DNA of 64,000 nt from Lepidonotus clava (Eukaryota > Annelida > Polychaeta > Phyllodocida > Polynoidae): contig OW387141.1 in assembly GCA_936440205.1 (NCBI GenBank), forward strand, positions 44,153,307-44,217,306, in the 5' to 3' direction. Below the pieces are notes generated by a model. It did not search any database. It saw nothing but the letters and a program-made list of their open reading frames with translations, and was not told the DNA's origin. Within the stretch, counting starts at the first letter, position 1; every line of letters starts with the position of its first letter. The position numbers and the translations under genes were made by a program. This document shows, in pieces, positions 36,398 through 52,100 of the stretch.

Positions 36398-37064
36398 CTA
36401 AGACATGTGATTACCTGAACAGGTACACGGAAATTAGACCATAATGGTCTGTGTCTGATGTCGACGTGAAGGTATCAGTATAAGGAGAAATTAAGGCTTA
36501 CTTTTGTGCCATCAACGGTGCACACCCGGAAGCTCCCCCACCATGTACCTTTACAAGTTTACTAGTATATCTATAAGGTTGTAAAATCTGTCAAAAAAAA
36601 CACCAGGTACACTCTTCTACAAAACTGAGCAACAGGCATCCAATTCATGCACATGTGCAGCATGCACGCATAATTTCGAACACTGGTTTTGGATTTGAGG
36701 GAATCAAGGGATTTCTGGGATTGTGTAGTTTGGGAATTTGTGCTGGAAGTCATTCTATGAATTCACGATAGAAACTGGTAGTGGCAATATTTAAGAAAAC
36801 AACTTTTATTGAAGCTGTGAAGCTGGCAAGCAAATCAGGTTTGATTGAATGGGTGGCTACAAATGCGCTTGACCAGTAAAGAGGAAAATATATTTTTCTG
36901 GCATTTGACAGGAGTTACAAAAGGTGTTGTCAGAAAACAGCTGTGATGATGTTGATATGTCGAGAGAAGGTGCAAGGGTTAATGTTGTGTTATTTTACAG
37001 CGTCAAAACAGGAGTAGCAGTAGTAGACAAACGGTTAATTCGCCACTTTTCATGTGTTTTTTAG

Positions 37065-37195
37065 CTCATCATCGCGGAGGATGCCGGGACAGATGGGCGG
37101 AGCGCCACCTTGCGAGGTGTGCGGTCAACGCGTCTACTTTAACGAGGAGAAAACCTTCATGAGCAAAACGTGGCACAAAAAGTGCTTCAAATGCA
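37065..37195 (+). CDS. CSRP: CSRP exon 2 (start codon, first half of LIM1)
   Basis: The acceptor TTTTTTAG is followed by 16 untranslated bases and ATG at 37081 with A at -3. It encodes [20 protein letters not shown] to CFKC and ends in phase 1 at A|GTGAGT, immediately after the fifth LIM zinc ligand. Confidence 0.92.
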
Positions 37196-40100
37196 GTGAG
37201 TAGTCCCCATCACAACAACCGTTTTTAGACTGTATCTAATTAACCAATTACGCCCTGTATGTCGTTTGGGGGGCTGACATGTCGTGTTTGTAGCACGTGT
37301 CTTGACGTGACTGGGGATGATTATTAATAGAGGCATTTGTCAGAGCATGCGCAGTCTGACTAATTGTGTTTTGGTTTGTGGGAGAAAGTAGGCCACGGGA
37401 GATGGTCACCTGGCCCCCAGACTACAAGAACTCGTAAAAAGGAATTTTGTAAATATGACGTTTTCCCTTGAGAAGCAGGGGGTAGTTATACTATAGTTCT
37501 TCATTCTCTTACCCAAAGTGAGTCAGTAGAAAGTCTTTTAGTCCTTCACTGTTTCATGCATTTCCTAACATGTCATATTTACCTTCTATTAGCAACCTGC
37601 TAGTTAAAATTAACGAAATATACATTTGCCCCTAAATGATCATCCAGCTGCCAAGATGTGTGACGCTGACAATTATTATAACGTGCCTGCTTCTGACAAG
37701 ATTATCTATACTAGGATGTAGGCATTTTTAATGTACTTTATACTATAAATCTCTTCTTTTAGTTTTAGTTTTTAGTAAAGGTTTTGCCAGGGAAGAGCCT
37801 TGCCTAAAAGTAAAACTGTATTTCCATATATGTAACCAAATAAAAGTGGCGTAGTGCCGTAACGTAACTAGTGAAGCACCATTAGGAGTACGTTTGTACC
37901 TCAATCCATCCCGTCCTCATAGACCCAGCACAGTTCTGCTCCCCCCGTGTAACGTAGGCCTCCCCCGACACAGGGTAGAAGGGCCGTCCGTGTTCCCACA
38001 GGGCCTGAACACCGTTTTCCCCTTCACCAGTGGCCCGTAACCAGATTACATCGGAGTATGCCTCTCTAGGTCCTGGTACCAGAGACCTGTCAAATACTAC
38101 TGCCAGGGCGAGCAAAGTTTACCTGCCCCTCCCATCGCCGTAGAAAACTAGAAAACTTAGATAGGTTAGTTCTGATAAGAGTATAGTAATTTATCATGGT
38201 GATAAAAAGAGAGTACGCAGTACGTGTATCATTGGATATATTTCCCAACATGTCTTTACTTCTTGACGCATTTTATTCGTAGTTGTTGCTCTTTTGATTC
38301 CTCAAACATTCTAGTTGTATTAGATCATCTAAATTGTTAGAAGAAGTAAATCAACATTACGCCCTATTGGGTAGTAGTATAGAGAAAAGGTAAGTGGCAA
38401 TTCTGGATAATTTGGATATTCAGAATTTCTGGAGAGGTTTGTTTGTCTTCCTTGATGCTGAATCTTCTCTTGGTTGAGATCCACTTTTCATTCGAGACGT
38501 AATTAGTTCCCAATATGCCTCTTTTTTAATCTGCGCAATCCATGAATTAATACGCCTGGGGAAGGAGGATGTCCCTCGACCAGCGGAGTCTCGTAAATAG
38601 TAAAAAGCAGTCAGTGGGCGGACGGGGGAGGTACCGCAGGGGATTAAAGCCGACACTCGACATCTATATATAAAAACAATTAACACAAATTTTTTGACTA
38701 AGTCACTATTCTTCAAAGTCAACGTAAAATACATGATCTATACATTCTATGAGGGTCCCTATTGAACCAATCAGATAAACCGGAACTACATAGGGTTATG
38801 ACCGGAACTAGATTGTAAATCCACTCTAAAACATTTACTGTTTGAATATTTTTCACTTGAAGTATGTAAATTGCTTATGATCATATGAACGTTTCAGAAC
38901 TTTCTAGACCTAAGTTAAAGAATTGGAATTCCAACGAATAACAATATCTATTAATAAAATGCAGGCCTAAAATTTATGAAAACAAACAAGATGGTGGATC
39001 CCGCCTGCCCTGTATACATTTTCGCCGGGTTGTGGGAGATAACGCTAAAAGCAGTGTCCACTATAATAGTCTGAGAGTGCGGGTCGGTGAGTCGGGGTAA
39101 GGGTTAATAGAGACAGTGGCGCTAAAACCTCCCGCGTGCTCCAGGCGTTAAGGGCCATCGGCAGGGACCCTTTGATCCCTGGGTGTCACTCACCCTCCGA
39201 CCACGCACACCCTTGATCTCCCAACCCTCGCTGGAATCTCACTGACTCGGCAATACCTGTCGGGTATGCAGCCTATACATTCAACCTACTGAGGTTCTTT
39301 CGCTTAATCTCACCCTCAATATGTCAGGGTGGCAGTGGCATTTAGGACCTAAGACTTGAGAGGGTCTATCATTGTTTTCTTTACTATGTGCGACTAAGGC
39401 CCTCTTGTAGTCAGATTTACCTGATGAATACTGACTTGTCATTGGTAGAAATAAAATTGCCTCGTGTTCATGGTCAGTAATTTGATATATTGTAATACAA
39501 AAAAATCTACGTTTCATAGAGGAGTATCAAGGTTTCCTCTATGATCTGTGCATTTTCATTTATACAGGTTTTCACATTTTTACCAGGCTGTAGAATTGAA
39601 CAATGATAGTTCGTTTAGCATGACACTTTTACATGTAGTGGCAAAGTGACAGGTGAAGACAATCGGAGAGCGTATCGGTAAGATACACATTCTGAGGCAG
39701 GTCTGTGAAAACACCTCCGATGGTCTCATACATTCTGAGCCGTGTTGTGTATTAACAGAAGCAGGAGGTTGTTCCTGGCCGTAACAATGGTGAATAATGG
39801 ATGAGGCCCGTTATTAATAGTGAATATCGACCGCCTCGTCTGGGTCTGAGACATACCTATTTGTCCCATGAAGGCGGGGGCCGGAATGGTAAGACCTCTC
39901 TCGGCTCATGCCATTATTTACATTGTTTTTATTTATGTTTTATCAATTCTTGCCTACTGTTGCCCGCTGGTCATCCGTAAGCTTCCAATTCAGGCTCCAA
40001 AACAACAGACAATATGTGCTAGCCCGGTTACAGTTATTTAACACACAAGGATATTGTCACACTAACAGTGAAGTTAACAATAAACTATTTTTTTAAAAAA

Positions 40101-43100
40101 ATGGTTGCCTACCGCCGACTGGGTAACTTGGACCTTCATTTAAAGTAGCCAGAAGGCTTTTCTGGTGGGGCTGGACTACCGGTAGTACAAACATCTCTTT
40201 CTCAAGGTCTGTGCAGACATTTAAAGAAAAGCAATTTTGTGTTCTTTTCAAATGAATTTAAACCATATATTTGTTCTCTAGACTTAATCAAAATAATAAA
40301 TATTGAATGTTGCATAGGACGTTGAACGTCACATAGTACCCCAGTAGGTAAATGTCACACGAAAGAGTCTAAGATGCTATAGTATTTCAAATGCGGTACA
40401 CTGACTGCCACGCCCATTTCCAGTAAACCACTAAGCTGTAAGTACAGAATTAAGGTGGAGCCTGCCGCCAACAACTACCTCTGAATACGACAGGTTACCT
40501 CCATCCAGGCGTCTGACACAGACAGTCTAAGCCCACCAGACGGGCGGGAGGCAGACAGCGGGGGTTAGATCATTACACCCTGGAGTTGTATAGGTCGGGG
40601 GGCCGGGGTATAAGTAGTATAATTCATGGAGAAGGTCACACAATCTGTGACCGGTCAGGGCCGGCCGGTCGATGGCTATATGCGACTGGAGTCTGCCGCT
40701 GGAGGAATTGATAGTCCCCCTGCTACTGCCCCTTCTTCTCCACATCTAGGCCCCATAGCATTGGATTGGGAGGAAGGGGGACTCCATTGAAAAGGGGGGC
40801 ACACAACAGAATATATGGAAAACGTGATAGATTTAAACTATCAGTCAAGAAAAAAGAGGAGATATCTTTTTTTATTAAAAAACACTGCTGCTGGGGGAAC
40901 TGATCGTCTCTCGACTGCCTTGCTGGCCCGTCATCTCCAGTCTAGTCTAGAATTGTGAGACTGAGAGGGTGCGCTTGTTTTAAAATGGTTCCCACTGTAG
41001 AATTTAAAAGACACAGAATGAGCCGATCGACGACTATTTGACTATAGTCTGCCACTGGAGGAACGGATAGTTTCCCTGCTCAGTGCTCCTGGCCCTTCTT
41101 CTCCGTATAGGCCTCATAGCCTTGAATGGGGGTGGGGCTTATAAAAAGGTATCCACAGAAGAAATTAAAGGACACAGAATGAATTGGTTAATGGCGATGC
41201 GTGACTGAGGTCTGCTGCTATCTAGAGGAACGAATAAGTCTCCCAGCTCCTGGCACTTCTTTTCCGTTTGGATCCCATAGCCTTGAATTGAAAAGGGAGA
41301 GATACTACTAAAAGAAGTCAAGCGAAAAAAAAACATCTTGTTATAACCACCACCACTCCCCCTCCCCTTCCCAAATAAAAGAAAAGAAAAGAAATGAGTG
41401 ATTAATTGTCCAGTTTCCTTCGTTAAATCGACGTGATTGCTTAAATATTCAAAAATAGTAATCCATATTGGTAAAAAAAAAAAAAAATGCATGACAGAAG
41501 TAATGGGTTGTAAACGCTTCCATTAACACTAAAACCCCTTCCATCACAAAGTCCCCTCCCTCTTCTTACCCTAATGTTGACGCCAGTCCCAGTCTGGCTC
41601 CCGAAGGGCTCCAGAGGCCCTCAGACAGGAGGAGAGCAGCGGAACGGTGTCGGGGTGAGGGGATGGGGTAAAACCATCGATTTTCCCCCTCAGACACGTT
41701 CAGCCGTCCCCCGTCAGACTGACGTGATAACACGGACCGCCATCTCCGAGCCAGGGGCCGCGGGGCATTGAGCCTTGGTTGATCTTGCTCATATGATCTG
41801 GGTCCCCAATGCTGTTGTTGTTCTCCGATGTTGAGCTGCTTGTTTACGTTACCATTTAGTATATTTACTCAAGTTGACGTTCTTGATAGGGCGAATGGGG
41901 TGACATCGTGAAAGCTCTTCTGCTCATAAACATTGCAAATCTTAATATTGCATATTTGTAGCTAAAATTTGGCATTTCAGGTTTAAACAATCTAATAAAA
42001 TACTTTTATTCACAATCATTTTCAGGTAAAAACGAGGTAGAAAACAAAAGAAGTACAAAGGACCAAACAAGAGAACAAAGAAATAAACATATGTACTACA
42101 GTACCAAGAGAACCCAATTCCCTTGTTAGAGAATGAGGCAATGAGACAGATATCTTTTTGAAACAAATGCATTCATACAAACATTCCCTCAATGTCTGAG
42201 AAGTAAATAAGGAAACCCATGGCAGTGAGCCGGGGAAACCTTGTTTGCCGACTTCCTGATTGCAGAAGGCGTGGAACCAGTCCACCCCCTCCCAAGGGAC
42301 CGATGACAACCCCCCCCCCCCCCTCACAGGAGAGTGGGGGGGGGGGGGGGGGGGTTCTGCCTCAACTAAGTGACTAAGCCAATTTCGCTAAAAATGGGTA
42401 TTAAATTTGCTGATTCACTCTGTATGGATATAGTATTCTTGATGAACAACCAAAATATACGAAAATTTGGTGCATTAAATATGACTTAATGGCATACTAT
42501 ATTTCCGTTTAAAACATCCAGTAGGGATATAAATTCTTTAGTGGATCCCATAATGGGTATGTGTTACAGCAAAATGGGTCCTTCAAAAGGGTCTGTTTTC
42601 AAACCCTGCATACTCATATCTGGGTATTGAGAAGGCAAGTCGTCCCCCAGTTGACACCCTTTACTTCCCGTTCCGGGGACCAGGTCTGATCACGTGACCA
42701 AGTCTCGGTGCTGCGTGTGCCCCTCAGTGACGTCACAGACTGTAGACAGACTGACGGGTGTAAGACAATGGAGATTTAAACAGATCATATGTCTATACTC
42801 ATTGATCAGATTAATAGGTATTCATCAGCTTCTCAGGTATCAGAAATACCGAAATATAGTTGAATATTCACCAAAAATTCTGTCGACTTCATCTTTTTCT
42901 TTTTCTCAAGTGTTCAAAAAAGATATCTGGTCCAGCTATAGAAAAACATGTACGGCTAATCGCAAGGGTTCAGTCCACACTTTGATCAAAAGAACAAATT
43001 ATTTGTACAGAAGTAAAATACAGGAGTTTGACACCATTACATCTGTATCAGTATGGGATCTGTAGCCACTGGTATTCATCCTCTAAGGGGTCTTGGCTAA

Positions 43101-46100
43101 GTTTATAATGTTCAGTGGCTCTGGATCTGGTTATGGTTTGACGACCATTGAATGTCTTATCCCCCCTCCCGGACGTCTTTAGTGGTCCCCCTTGACCCAT
43201 TCTTACCGCTGACCCCTCCTCCTGTAAACACGAGGCCGGTGACCGCAAGTCAAGGTCACCCAGGTCAAGGTCAAGTGGGATGAGGTTATAGTGGCGCCAC
43301 CTGGCGATGTTCATGATAAACGTGACATGAGTTGAATCCCTGATGGGCGGATCTTTTTATTAAGGCCATCTAATAAGACCAATATGAGACATCCAACGAC
43401 CTAAGGGGGGAATCTGTGGTCTTGGCCATATGACACAATTTTCTCATGATCAGTTAACAGTCAGGCATATACATTGAGCAGCATCAGATTATATGGCGTA
43501 CTATATATCAGTAGTCTATTAGTAATTTATATCCAAACGGCCTGTCAGTTCCCACTGAGATTGCCATTGGTCCTTTCCTGCCAAGTGCGCCACAATATAT
43601 ACAGGCTAGTACCATACATTCTTTGTGAATACCTATTGGTACAGTGACAAAACAATGAGTCTAGCAGGTACAGTGACAAGTGGTATGTATATAAAAACCA
43701 ATTAGGCCATTGTGGGCATATCATTATCCAGTCATGGACAGTGAGGTGTGAGCTACACTCATCTGATATGGCCAAGTCTGCAAAAAAGTATTCAGACCTT
43801 ACACCTGCAGACAAGTATTCAGACCTGTGCCTTACAGACAAGTATCCACATCCTTGTCCTGCAGACAAGCAGGCTGTGACATTGGCAGTATTTTCCCGGC
43901 AGCACATGAGCCTTCAAAATGTATTAAATTTTCCACTGGCCCGGCTATAATTTTTAACTGGCCTCGGGCATCAGGCCAGTGGCTAATGTCGCAGACTGGA
44001 CAAGTATTCAGACCTGTGCCTTACAGACAAGTATTCACACCCTAGTCCTGCAGACAAATATTCATACCCCTGCCCTGCCTATGCTGAACGGCTTCTGCTG
44101 GCGCTGTGCAGTAGTATGGTTTCCGGACCACAGCACACGTTCAGCTTCCCACTGTTTATAGCAAAAACCAGACTACCTGTCAAGGCGGTGTGGGTAATGT
44201 GGTAAGATGGCCATCATGTTCATAGCAGTGGGGACGTGTTTTGGTGCAACGATGGCACTTCGTGTTTCATAGTTAAGCGCCACTCATCTCCAAGTTCTAT
44301 GATCCCCATGACCTCGTAGACCTTCCGAAACCTGAAATTGACAGACCCATGTTCAGTACATCCATTTCTGTTCCATGCTATGTGAGATCACCTACTTAAC
44401 GTTTATGAGAGATACATGTAATTTTGGAGATGTTGGGGTTAGCTTTCAGTATCAACATTTCAGTATAAAAAGGTCGGCCCTAAACAGATCTTAATCTGTA
44501 GCAGACGAGGTACCGCGCATGACGAGGAAATAAGATCAAACATTCAGCCACTGGATATTGTTTGGCCCGCATGTAGCATGTACCTATAAACAGTTAGCTC
44601 CCATTAAAAACTGAATTAAATTCTGAACCTAATTCATATAAATGACAAGCGGAAGTTGCCCCCCATTTTCTACTAAATGGTTTGGCTGTCGGCATTTCTA
44701 TTCCACATAAACATCACCCCAAAAATTGGCATTAGTATTTTTAGACAATCTTTAATGTCCTCCAGAGCAACAATAGCTTTTATTCACCTACTGAGAGGGC
44801 AGGACAATAGGTCTACTGAATGTATAGGGTTAGAATCCTGATACAGAATGAACAACCTCATTGCCCGGTACACAGAACCAAATACATGTTTAATGGTCCA
44901 AAATTGTTGAAACAATTAAGGTTATCTGCATTTCCTTCTCAAGATGTTGGAGTGAAACCGGTCAGTAAAGTCAAGGCCTGACCATAACAATACCCCATGG
45001 GACTACCACATCCTCTGACGGAGCTCCCAAGTCACGCGAGATTCTCGGTCACGTGACTTAAAAACGCACCTAATGACCCCTGTGGTACTGGCGACACGCT
45101 GGGCCCAAGACTAGAGGACCTAATCAGTGGGGAACGGCGAATGGTGGTGGGGTGTTTTTATAGTGGAGAATTGACCATGGACGTGTGGGAGTAAATGGCG
45201 AGGTTGGAGACCAATAACAGTATGATTGGTCGGCGAATTGGGCGGATGGAAACGGGAAATCCGCCGGCTGGCACATGGCCTGGATGGGTAGGGGTGGGCG
45301 GTCAGGCGCTATGAATATCTGATCAACATGTATAGTGTAGTAATCAAGCACAGAGTGTATGATATAAAGGGTATCTAGAGGGGGGAATGACATTACAGTA
45401 TTTTGTATGTCAGACAACAGATATTCCTAGGCATGTGGGATGGGGTATCAGGCCCTCAGTGCTATTCATGGACAGTTGCAGAGGCCCCACTGGATTCTAT
45501 AACAAACTGCTTAGCTTGCAATTTCCTTCAACATATTGGACCCAGGGGACCAGTCGAACGGTCTGCCTGAGGTCCGACCTACAAACTGCTGTAGTCCGTC
45601 CATGACCTTCTTAGCTCGTACATACTGGTTTGAGTGAGTAGCGGACTGGTATGGAACTACAGTCTAGACCTGCCCCAGTACGGCGTGTGCCGCCTGACCC
45701 AGCCCCATGACCCGGCTCAGGTCAGGGGGCGATAATTGGGGAAAACAAACTGTCTCCCCCCAGCTGACCCCTCCTCCCCTCTCCCCGCGGTGTCGTGGTT
45801 GGGGGGGGGGGGGGGATCTCACCTTTAGAGAGGAACCACTCATCAGTCATCACTGCATGGTCACACCTGGACACACGAGCAGCAGCTGGTTTCTGAGTCT
45901 GTCTTCAAGGAAACATAAAGAGTAAATGCATCGGGAGTAGATAATATAAAAGCTCTACAAGGTCCTCACTGTACACTGCAGGTTAAAGGTACTCAGGCGC
46001 GTTCAGGGCACCACCTGGGAGGTGTATCAAGAACTAAAAAAATATTTTGTTTTTAAAACAATATAAATGCTATTTTATGTATTTGGACACTCAAGAGAGG

Positions 46101-49100
46101 ACAATGCACATAATTTTTCTTTGACTAGGGTAAAATTTCCTAGAATGATCCAAGCAAATAATACTCAAATAGTCGCATTTTCAAGTTTATTCACTATAAC
46201 TAGTCTCACAAACGGTAAATGTTCTTTATTTTCTCCTAACATTTGTGTAATTGTCCATACTTATTACATGCCGAGTTCGGTGGGGATTGCACTGGTAGTT
46301 TTTTGTAATTTTCAAAAACACATTTTTCCCATAGAAACCAATGGTAAATGTAATTTTCTTATTTAGGCTGTTACGTCTGTCACAAATGGTAAAAGATCCA
46401 AATTTCAGTCTCTATTTTCTTCTATAGACATAAGCTTTTATCAAAAAAATTATATAAGAAATTTGACTGGTCAATAAAAATCAGGCTGAACACGCCCGAT
46501 TACCTTTAACGTGGAAAATGACAACAAAAAATCCCTGTTAGGGAAAATACAGGGAATTTGGAAATTTTACCATAACACAGGGAATTCTGTTAACACGGTC
46601 TCTGGAGTTTCTAAGTCTTAAGACTCATGATATTGCACTTTTCCAATTTAGATTCTTTTCCTGGAAAATTATGGAAAACATGACAAATTTTATTGTGGGA
46701 AAAAGGGAAAACTCATGGGATTTGATCTTGAAATTTTAGTGAGGATTCCGGCCCCGAGAAACCCCCATTGTAGAAAAATCTTTGTCATGATTTAAGTTAA
46801 AGATTATTTTAGGAATGTCTTAATACTCTACAAGTTTTGATGCACATAATGTAATTTTCTTCAGTCAAAAATGTGGCATTCATTTGTCTTATTCCCGAGC
46901 CAGAAAAATGAAACCGCCCGATGTATTGGATCCATCTGCTAATCAGTACATTGACACAGACGAGCCAGACAGGTAGGGCAGGTATTAGCCCGGAGAGACG
47001 TGCTGATAATGCTGACTGCAGCAAGGCGTTGTCAAGGTTGTCATGGTAATCTCACCTGTGTCCTCGTTACCATGTCAACCAAATAGGGAAGTCTTAGCGT
47101 CAGTTGCTAGGCAACCGCAGGGGTGTGATTGAGGTTGGATCCTGGTGGGGAGGGAGGGGTAGCGGTGACCTTTTGACCCCTAACAGTAGAGGTGCTACCG
47201 TGAGGTCTTAGTTGACTGTAGGGGACTGATTCTCCGCCTCATTAGGCCTGCTGGTAACTGCTTCAGTCACACTCACGGGTACCAGCGTGTCTATTAGATC
47301 TGGAGCTGTCAGGACTGTATAACGTAGTTGGGTGTAATGTTATTGAATCAGGAGCACATTTGCATGTATCTGACATAGCGTGTGCTCGGGGATTTGATCT
47401 ACCTTTTATTTTGTAACGGGGGTTTGCATGTCTGTGACGAATTTCATTCAAACTGAGTGTAGGTTATCTTTGGTCCGTAAAGGTCACGTAGTAGATCGAT
47501 TTTGTCATTTGATAGTCCCTATGAAGTCTTACACTGATAGTTTCTAATGTTTCAATTGAATTTAACAAACGTTCATTGTAACTTCCTAAAAATACGTTTG
47601 CACGAGGAAGAATGTTTCCTCCATATATTTCAACATCTTGTGAAATAACAAAAGTAGGAACATCTTGTCAAATAACAAAAGTGAACTTGGTCTTTCAGAG
47701 GTCACTGCTAGTATGAAATTCTCTGAGGAACATTGGCACCCACATATGTACCATGTCTTTAAACGACAAGGGCGGCTTGGAATACCTCCCCTCCCAATAG
47801 AATCATAACCTGACCTGCTTTTCTACCAACAAAATATCAAACAAGTTTTATATCCTCCTGTTACAAAGTAGCACGCCTGTGTTTAGAATAGAGGACGGCA
47901 GGGGGGTAAACGTGTGGGCCGGGGTGGGGCAGCCCTGACCCAAAAGGAGGTTTGGATAATCACAAAAACAGTGTAAAATAAATCATTGTTGGGGTTAGGT
48001 TCAGTATGCGACCTCCAGTGGAATTCTTTCTGAAAGTAGCATTTATATGATTTGTTATTGGTGAAAGCTCTTCCATCGACACATGATCAGTTTGTTTTGA
48101 AATATGACCTTTAAAACATAAAGAATCAATTCCGTGCAAATTTCTCCTTTCAAAGCAAAGTACATGCATGACGATCGCACTTTTTCTAACAGCAACCTGT
48201 AGCAACAAAGCTTATACAGTCGGCTTTCATCAATTGTAGGTCTGTATATTGATTTGATCTACTGACAGGTGCGGAAGTGCGTGTGTCATATGTCAGTGTC
48301 ATTACCGATCAGTTGGTATGTAGCTCGGATATGATGGCCCAGACGATACCTCCTATACTCTCCATGTGTGAATGTGGAACATGGCTTTAAATAACTTGAA
48401 ATGCCAAGCTTTTTTGCACCTAGATATTCAGGAAAAGCGTAGCGAGTTAGGCGACCGACTTCAAGATTGTTGTTGACTTAGTATGAAGGAGCTTGTTGGT
48501 ATTAGTCTTTACAACAATGAAGATAAGACCTTTAGATATTTTGATATCTAAAGGTCTCTTAAATATCCTTTAAATATCTTGAAAAATAGCTGGGACTTGT
48601 AGCATGAGCTGCAGGAAAATTAGAGTCATTTCAACGTTCACAGTTTCTAAGATTTCGAACTTTTATGGAAATAAACTTCGTGTAAATTATAATTTAGAAC
48701 AGGATCTCTTATACGGAGATAACGTAATTGATAACGCATACCGCTGTTAAAAACACTTAATTGCAACTATTCCGCATCCCAGACTTTTAACCACACTGAA
48801 TATTCAGCCCCATCCCCTCCCCTGCCCGCCCAGGTGTCATGTTGTTATTGCCGGCCCTATGACTGGTCCCGGAGTGAATGTCACTGACTAATCATACCTT
48901 TGAAGGCGCACAAATACCAAGACGGCATTAAGTACCTGGACGTCCACGTGGTGGCCGCTGTCAAAAACAGAAACGGAACTCTACAAAAATAAAACATCTG
49001 CCCTTCCTCCATGAAACCTTTTCGTGAGTCAGAATGTCTTTTTGAATGAGTCAATAGTAGGTGTGCTAATTTTTTGATGGCATTGAGTGTCCTGGCCTGC

Positions 49101-52100
49101 ACCACTTCTCTGAAGACCTCAGTCATGGATCCATCATTTAACAAATAGAAGGTTTTTGGTGCTAATGGCCATCATATACGATAAATGGTTTTTCACATTC
49201 AAGGTAAGGGGAGAAGGATGCAAACTTTCAATAATTGTTACTAAAAGTGGGTGGTAGGTCGGTGAAGTCGCCCTGGTGCTTCCTCTCAATTACAAATTTT
49301 TAATTTTTGAGAATAGTATCTCTCGTGTGAAAACATACTGAACCAGTTCAGACTGTTCTATTCCAAACTTGATCCACATTTAGGCGTTTTAATCCTGAGA
49401 CTTCCAGACCCCGGAGCCACCCCCCCCCCCCCCCCGACATAGTGGTGTGCACACCATGCCTTGTTCACATGATTTACACGGTGTTGTGGGAAGGCAGCAT
49501 GTCGCATCACACGTTACCTTGGGTGGGGGGTGGGGGGGTGGGGGGGTCTGGCCCCAGGTCCTGTTTACACGAGCTGCTCAGGGGCGGAAGGCATGAGCTG
49601 CTCACCCCCTGTTACCACCAACCCCACCACAGAGCTGCTCTTTTCCTCACATAGGTGCTCATTGTCCAACTCAGCCCAATTTTTTGCGCCTCGGTTGTAC
49701 CCTAGTTTGCTCATATATGGGTCAATGTACTACTTTTTGTACAACACATTAGCTCAGAACCCTAGATTTGTAATAGTATTATGGACGGTTCCTTTGGAGA
49801 GAAAACTGTTTTTCCCTCATGCATTACCTTAAGTACTGCAACAAGTCCAGCCTAAGTTCTCATTTTCACACCACACACTGTTATGTCATTAAAATGCTTC
49901 ACAGAATTCGCATGAAGTATACGAGAATCAATTGACCATCCTTCATTCAGAGTATGGGCCTATTCTTGGGACGTAATACTAGTAGTTGAATGAATGATCA
50001 TCGCTATAATCCAGTATTACTATGCTCAGTCGTTTTAATCCATTAATCGTGTTAGCCCACCTACAGATACTTGGTCAGCAAACCTTATAAGTCCCCAGGT
50101 GAAGTTACCTCCACACCTGGGGTGTTGACTTAGGTAGGTTCTGGGAACCTGCTCGCGACTGCTCACTAAGCTGATCAACTTGTTACCAGCCTCATATGAA
50201 CAATCTGAAAAGGCGTCTTTGACCTCACAGGGTTCCAACTGCACAGACAAATTGGCAAAAACAGACTAAGGAAATTTAGATTTTTGATCACAAACATAGG
50301 GAATTCAGTTTTCCCAGTTTCTGGATTTTCAAATACAAAATATTCAGGAGATTGCAATCCCCCCCCCCTCCCCAACCCCCACCCAAAAAAAATAGGCATC
50401 TGGCATTGCCCGGAAACAGATGGCTTTGCAATTCTGGCTATCGAAAGCAATATTAGATAAAGCTTTGTAGAAAACCTTTAATTTCATATTGGGGGCATAT
50501 TACATATATACGTGAAATTATCGGTAGTTCAGCTTGCTTGGCAAATATTGACAGTGGGTGCAAGATGATGAGAATATTTCTAAGGCGTTGAAGCACACAG
50601 TAAGTTGCCCATATGAGCAGTATATTGGGGCGTCATCCTGGGAATGAATGGTCCCCTGAGCAGGGAGGGGGCTGAGGGTGTCATATATATACTAGGTGTG
50701 TTCGGGGCTGGGTTACTGCCGACCGTCTAGATCGATAAGTTGCTATTCTATTCATAAGGGCAGCGCTTGGTCCTCAGGCAGGGATGGGCTGTGCATGGCA
50801 ATGTTGAGGGCGTCGTGATAGGGGTAGGGGTAGGGGCTGTCATATTACATCATGAATGCAATATGTTTTGGGTAAATAATATCACAACACTGGAACTGGA
50901 AAAACAGGGATGTGGGTATTTCTCAAATGCGAAAGGAAAATAATAATACACGTGAAAATGTGTAAAAAGGTGTCCATCGTTCTACCCCAGCACATTTTTT
51001 AAAAATTGAACAAACAGTTTCATTTCCATATAATGCTTTTTGAATAAAGCTTTTCAAATCTTAAGGAAATTATGCTACACCTTGATTTACTTTTTTTCTC
51101 ATTCGGATATAATAAGAAAATATAACTCTAAAAAATACACAGGGAATTTCACAGTCCAAATTGTTGTGGTCTGCCTGTATAATACAATATTGTGAGGTGG
51201 TGCAGTGGAAGCCAATAAGGCAAGCAGGCAGCAGAGCAGCCCGGAATAGACCTGTCAGTCCTGGGGGGAATCATCTGATAGCCCATGTCACCACGTATTG
51301 CTTCCTAGTTTTATGACTATTATGTATACATGTCTCTGTACTAAGGATTGCACAGATGACTGACTTGGTACCCAGGTGTTCAAGAGCCTTGACTATCGAT
51401 GTATATTTAAGTCCGCTGTGTTCGAATGAACGCTAGTGCGACACAGTTTCCACTCGTATAATGATGGATTTTATGAGACTTCAAAGGCATAGTATGAAAC
51501 GTTTGATATGTACGGGGGACGCTCAATGTCTAAAAAATGGAGTATTTTCCTATAGATAAATTTTAAATAAAACTCATAATGTTGCCGCATTATTTTCGCC
51601 GGCTGGTATACATGCAATCACTACACCATTATAGTTTCTTTACAAAACACCTAGCCAACTCACCTTCACTCATCCACCTGGCTTGTTTCTTCCATACATT
51701 GTACCACTTAGTATATGACCACGCCCTAGCTCCCTCACATTTTCCCACATTCTGGTTTTCCAGGCATAGGGCGAAGCGTTAGAAATATATCTAGTCTGAA
51801 ACTCATTGATAACGGATATATTATTATCCTTGCATTAAAACCCCTCCAATGATAATAGTAATGTCCTCAAAAGAAGAAAGAAAATGCTGGTTCAAAATTC
51901 GTTGATTAGAGTTACAGCCCTTAGCATACGATATCAAATATTTGTCCTATTTCTTAATATACCTCACAGCCTCAGAGTTCTGTGATCCTGAATATCATAG
52001 CCGGTAAAGTCCCTAGCGTACTTTCTCAAGAACGTTCGTCCTGTTCCTTTCTATACCTCACATCCCGGGGGCTTTGTACTTATCCTGAAGATCACATTAG

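Noticed and set aside
42694-43065. 123-codon open frame in CSRP intron 2
   Set aside because: AT-rich, no recognisable domain, no splice or promoter context.
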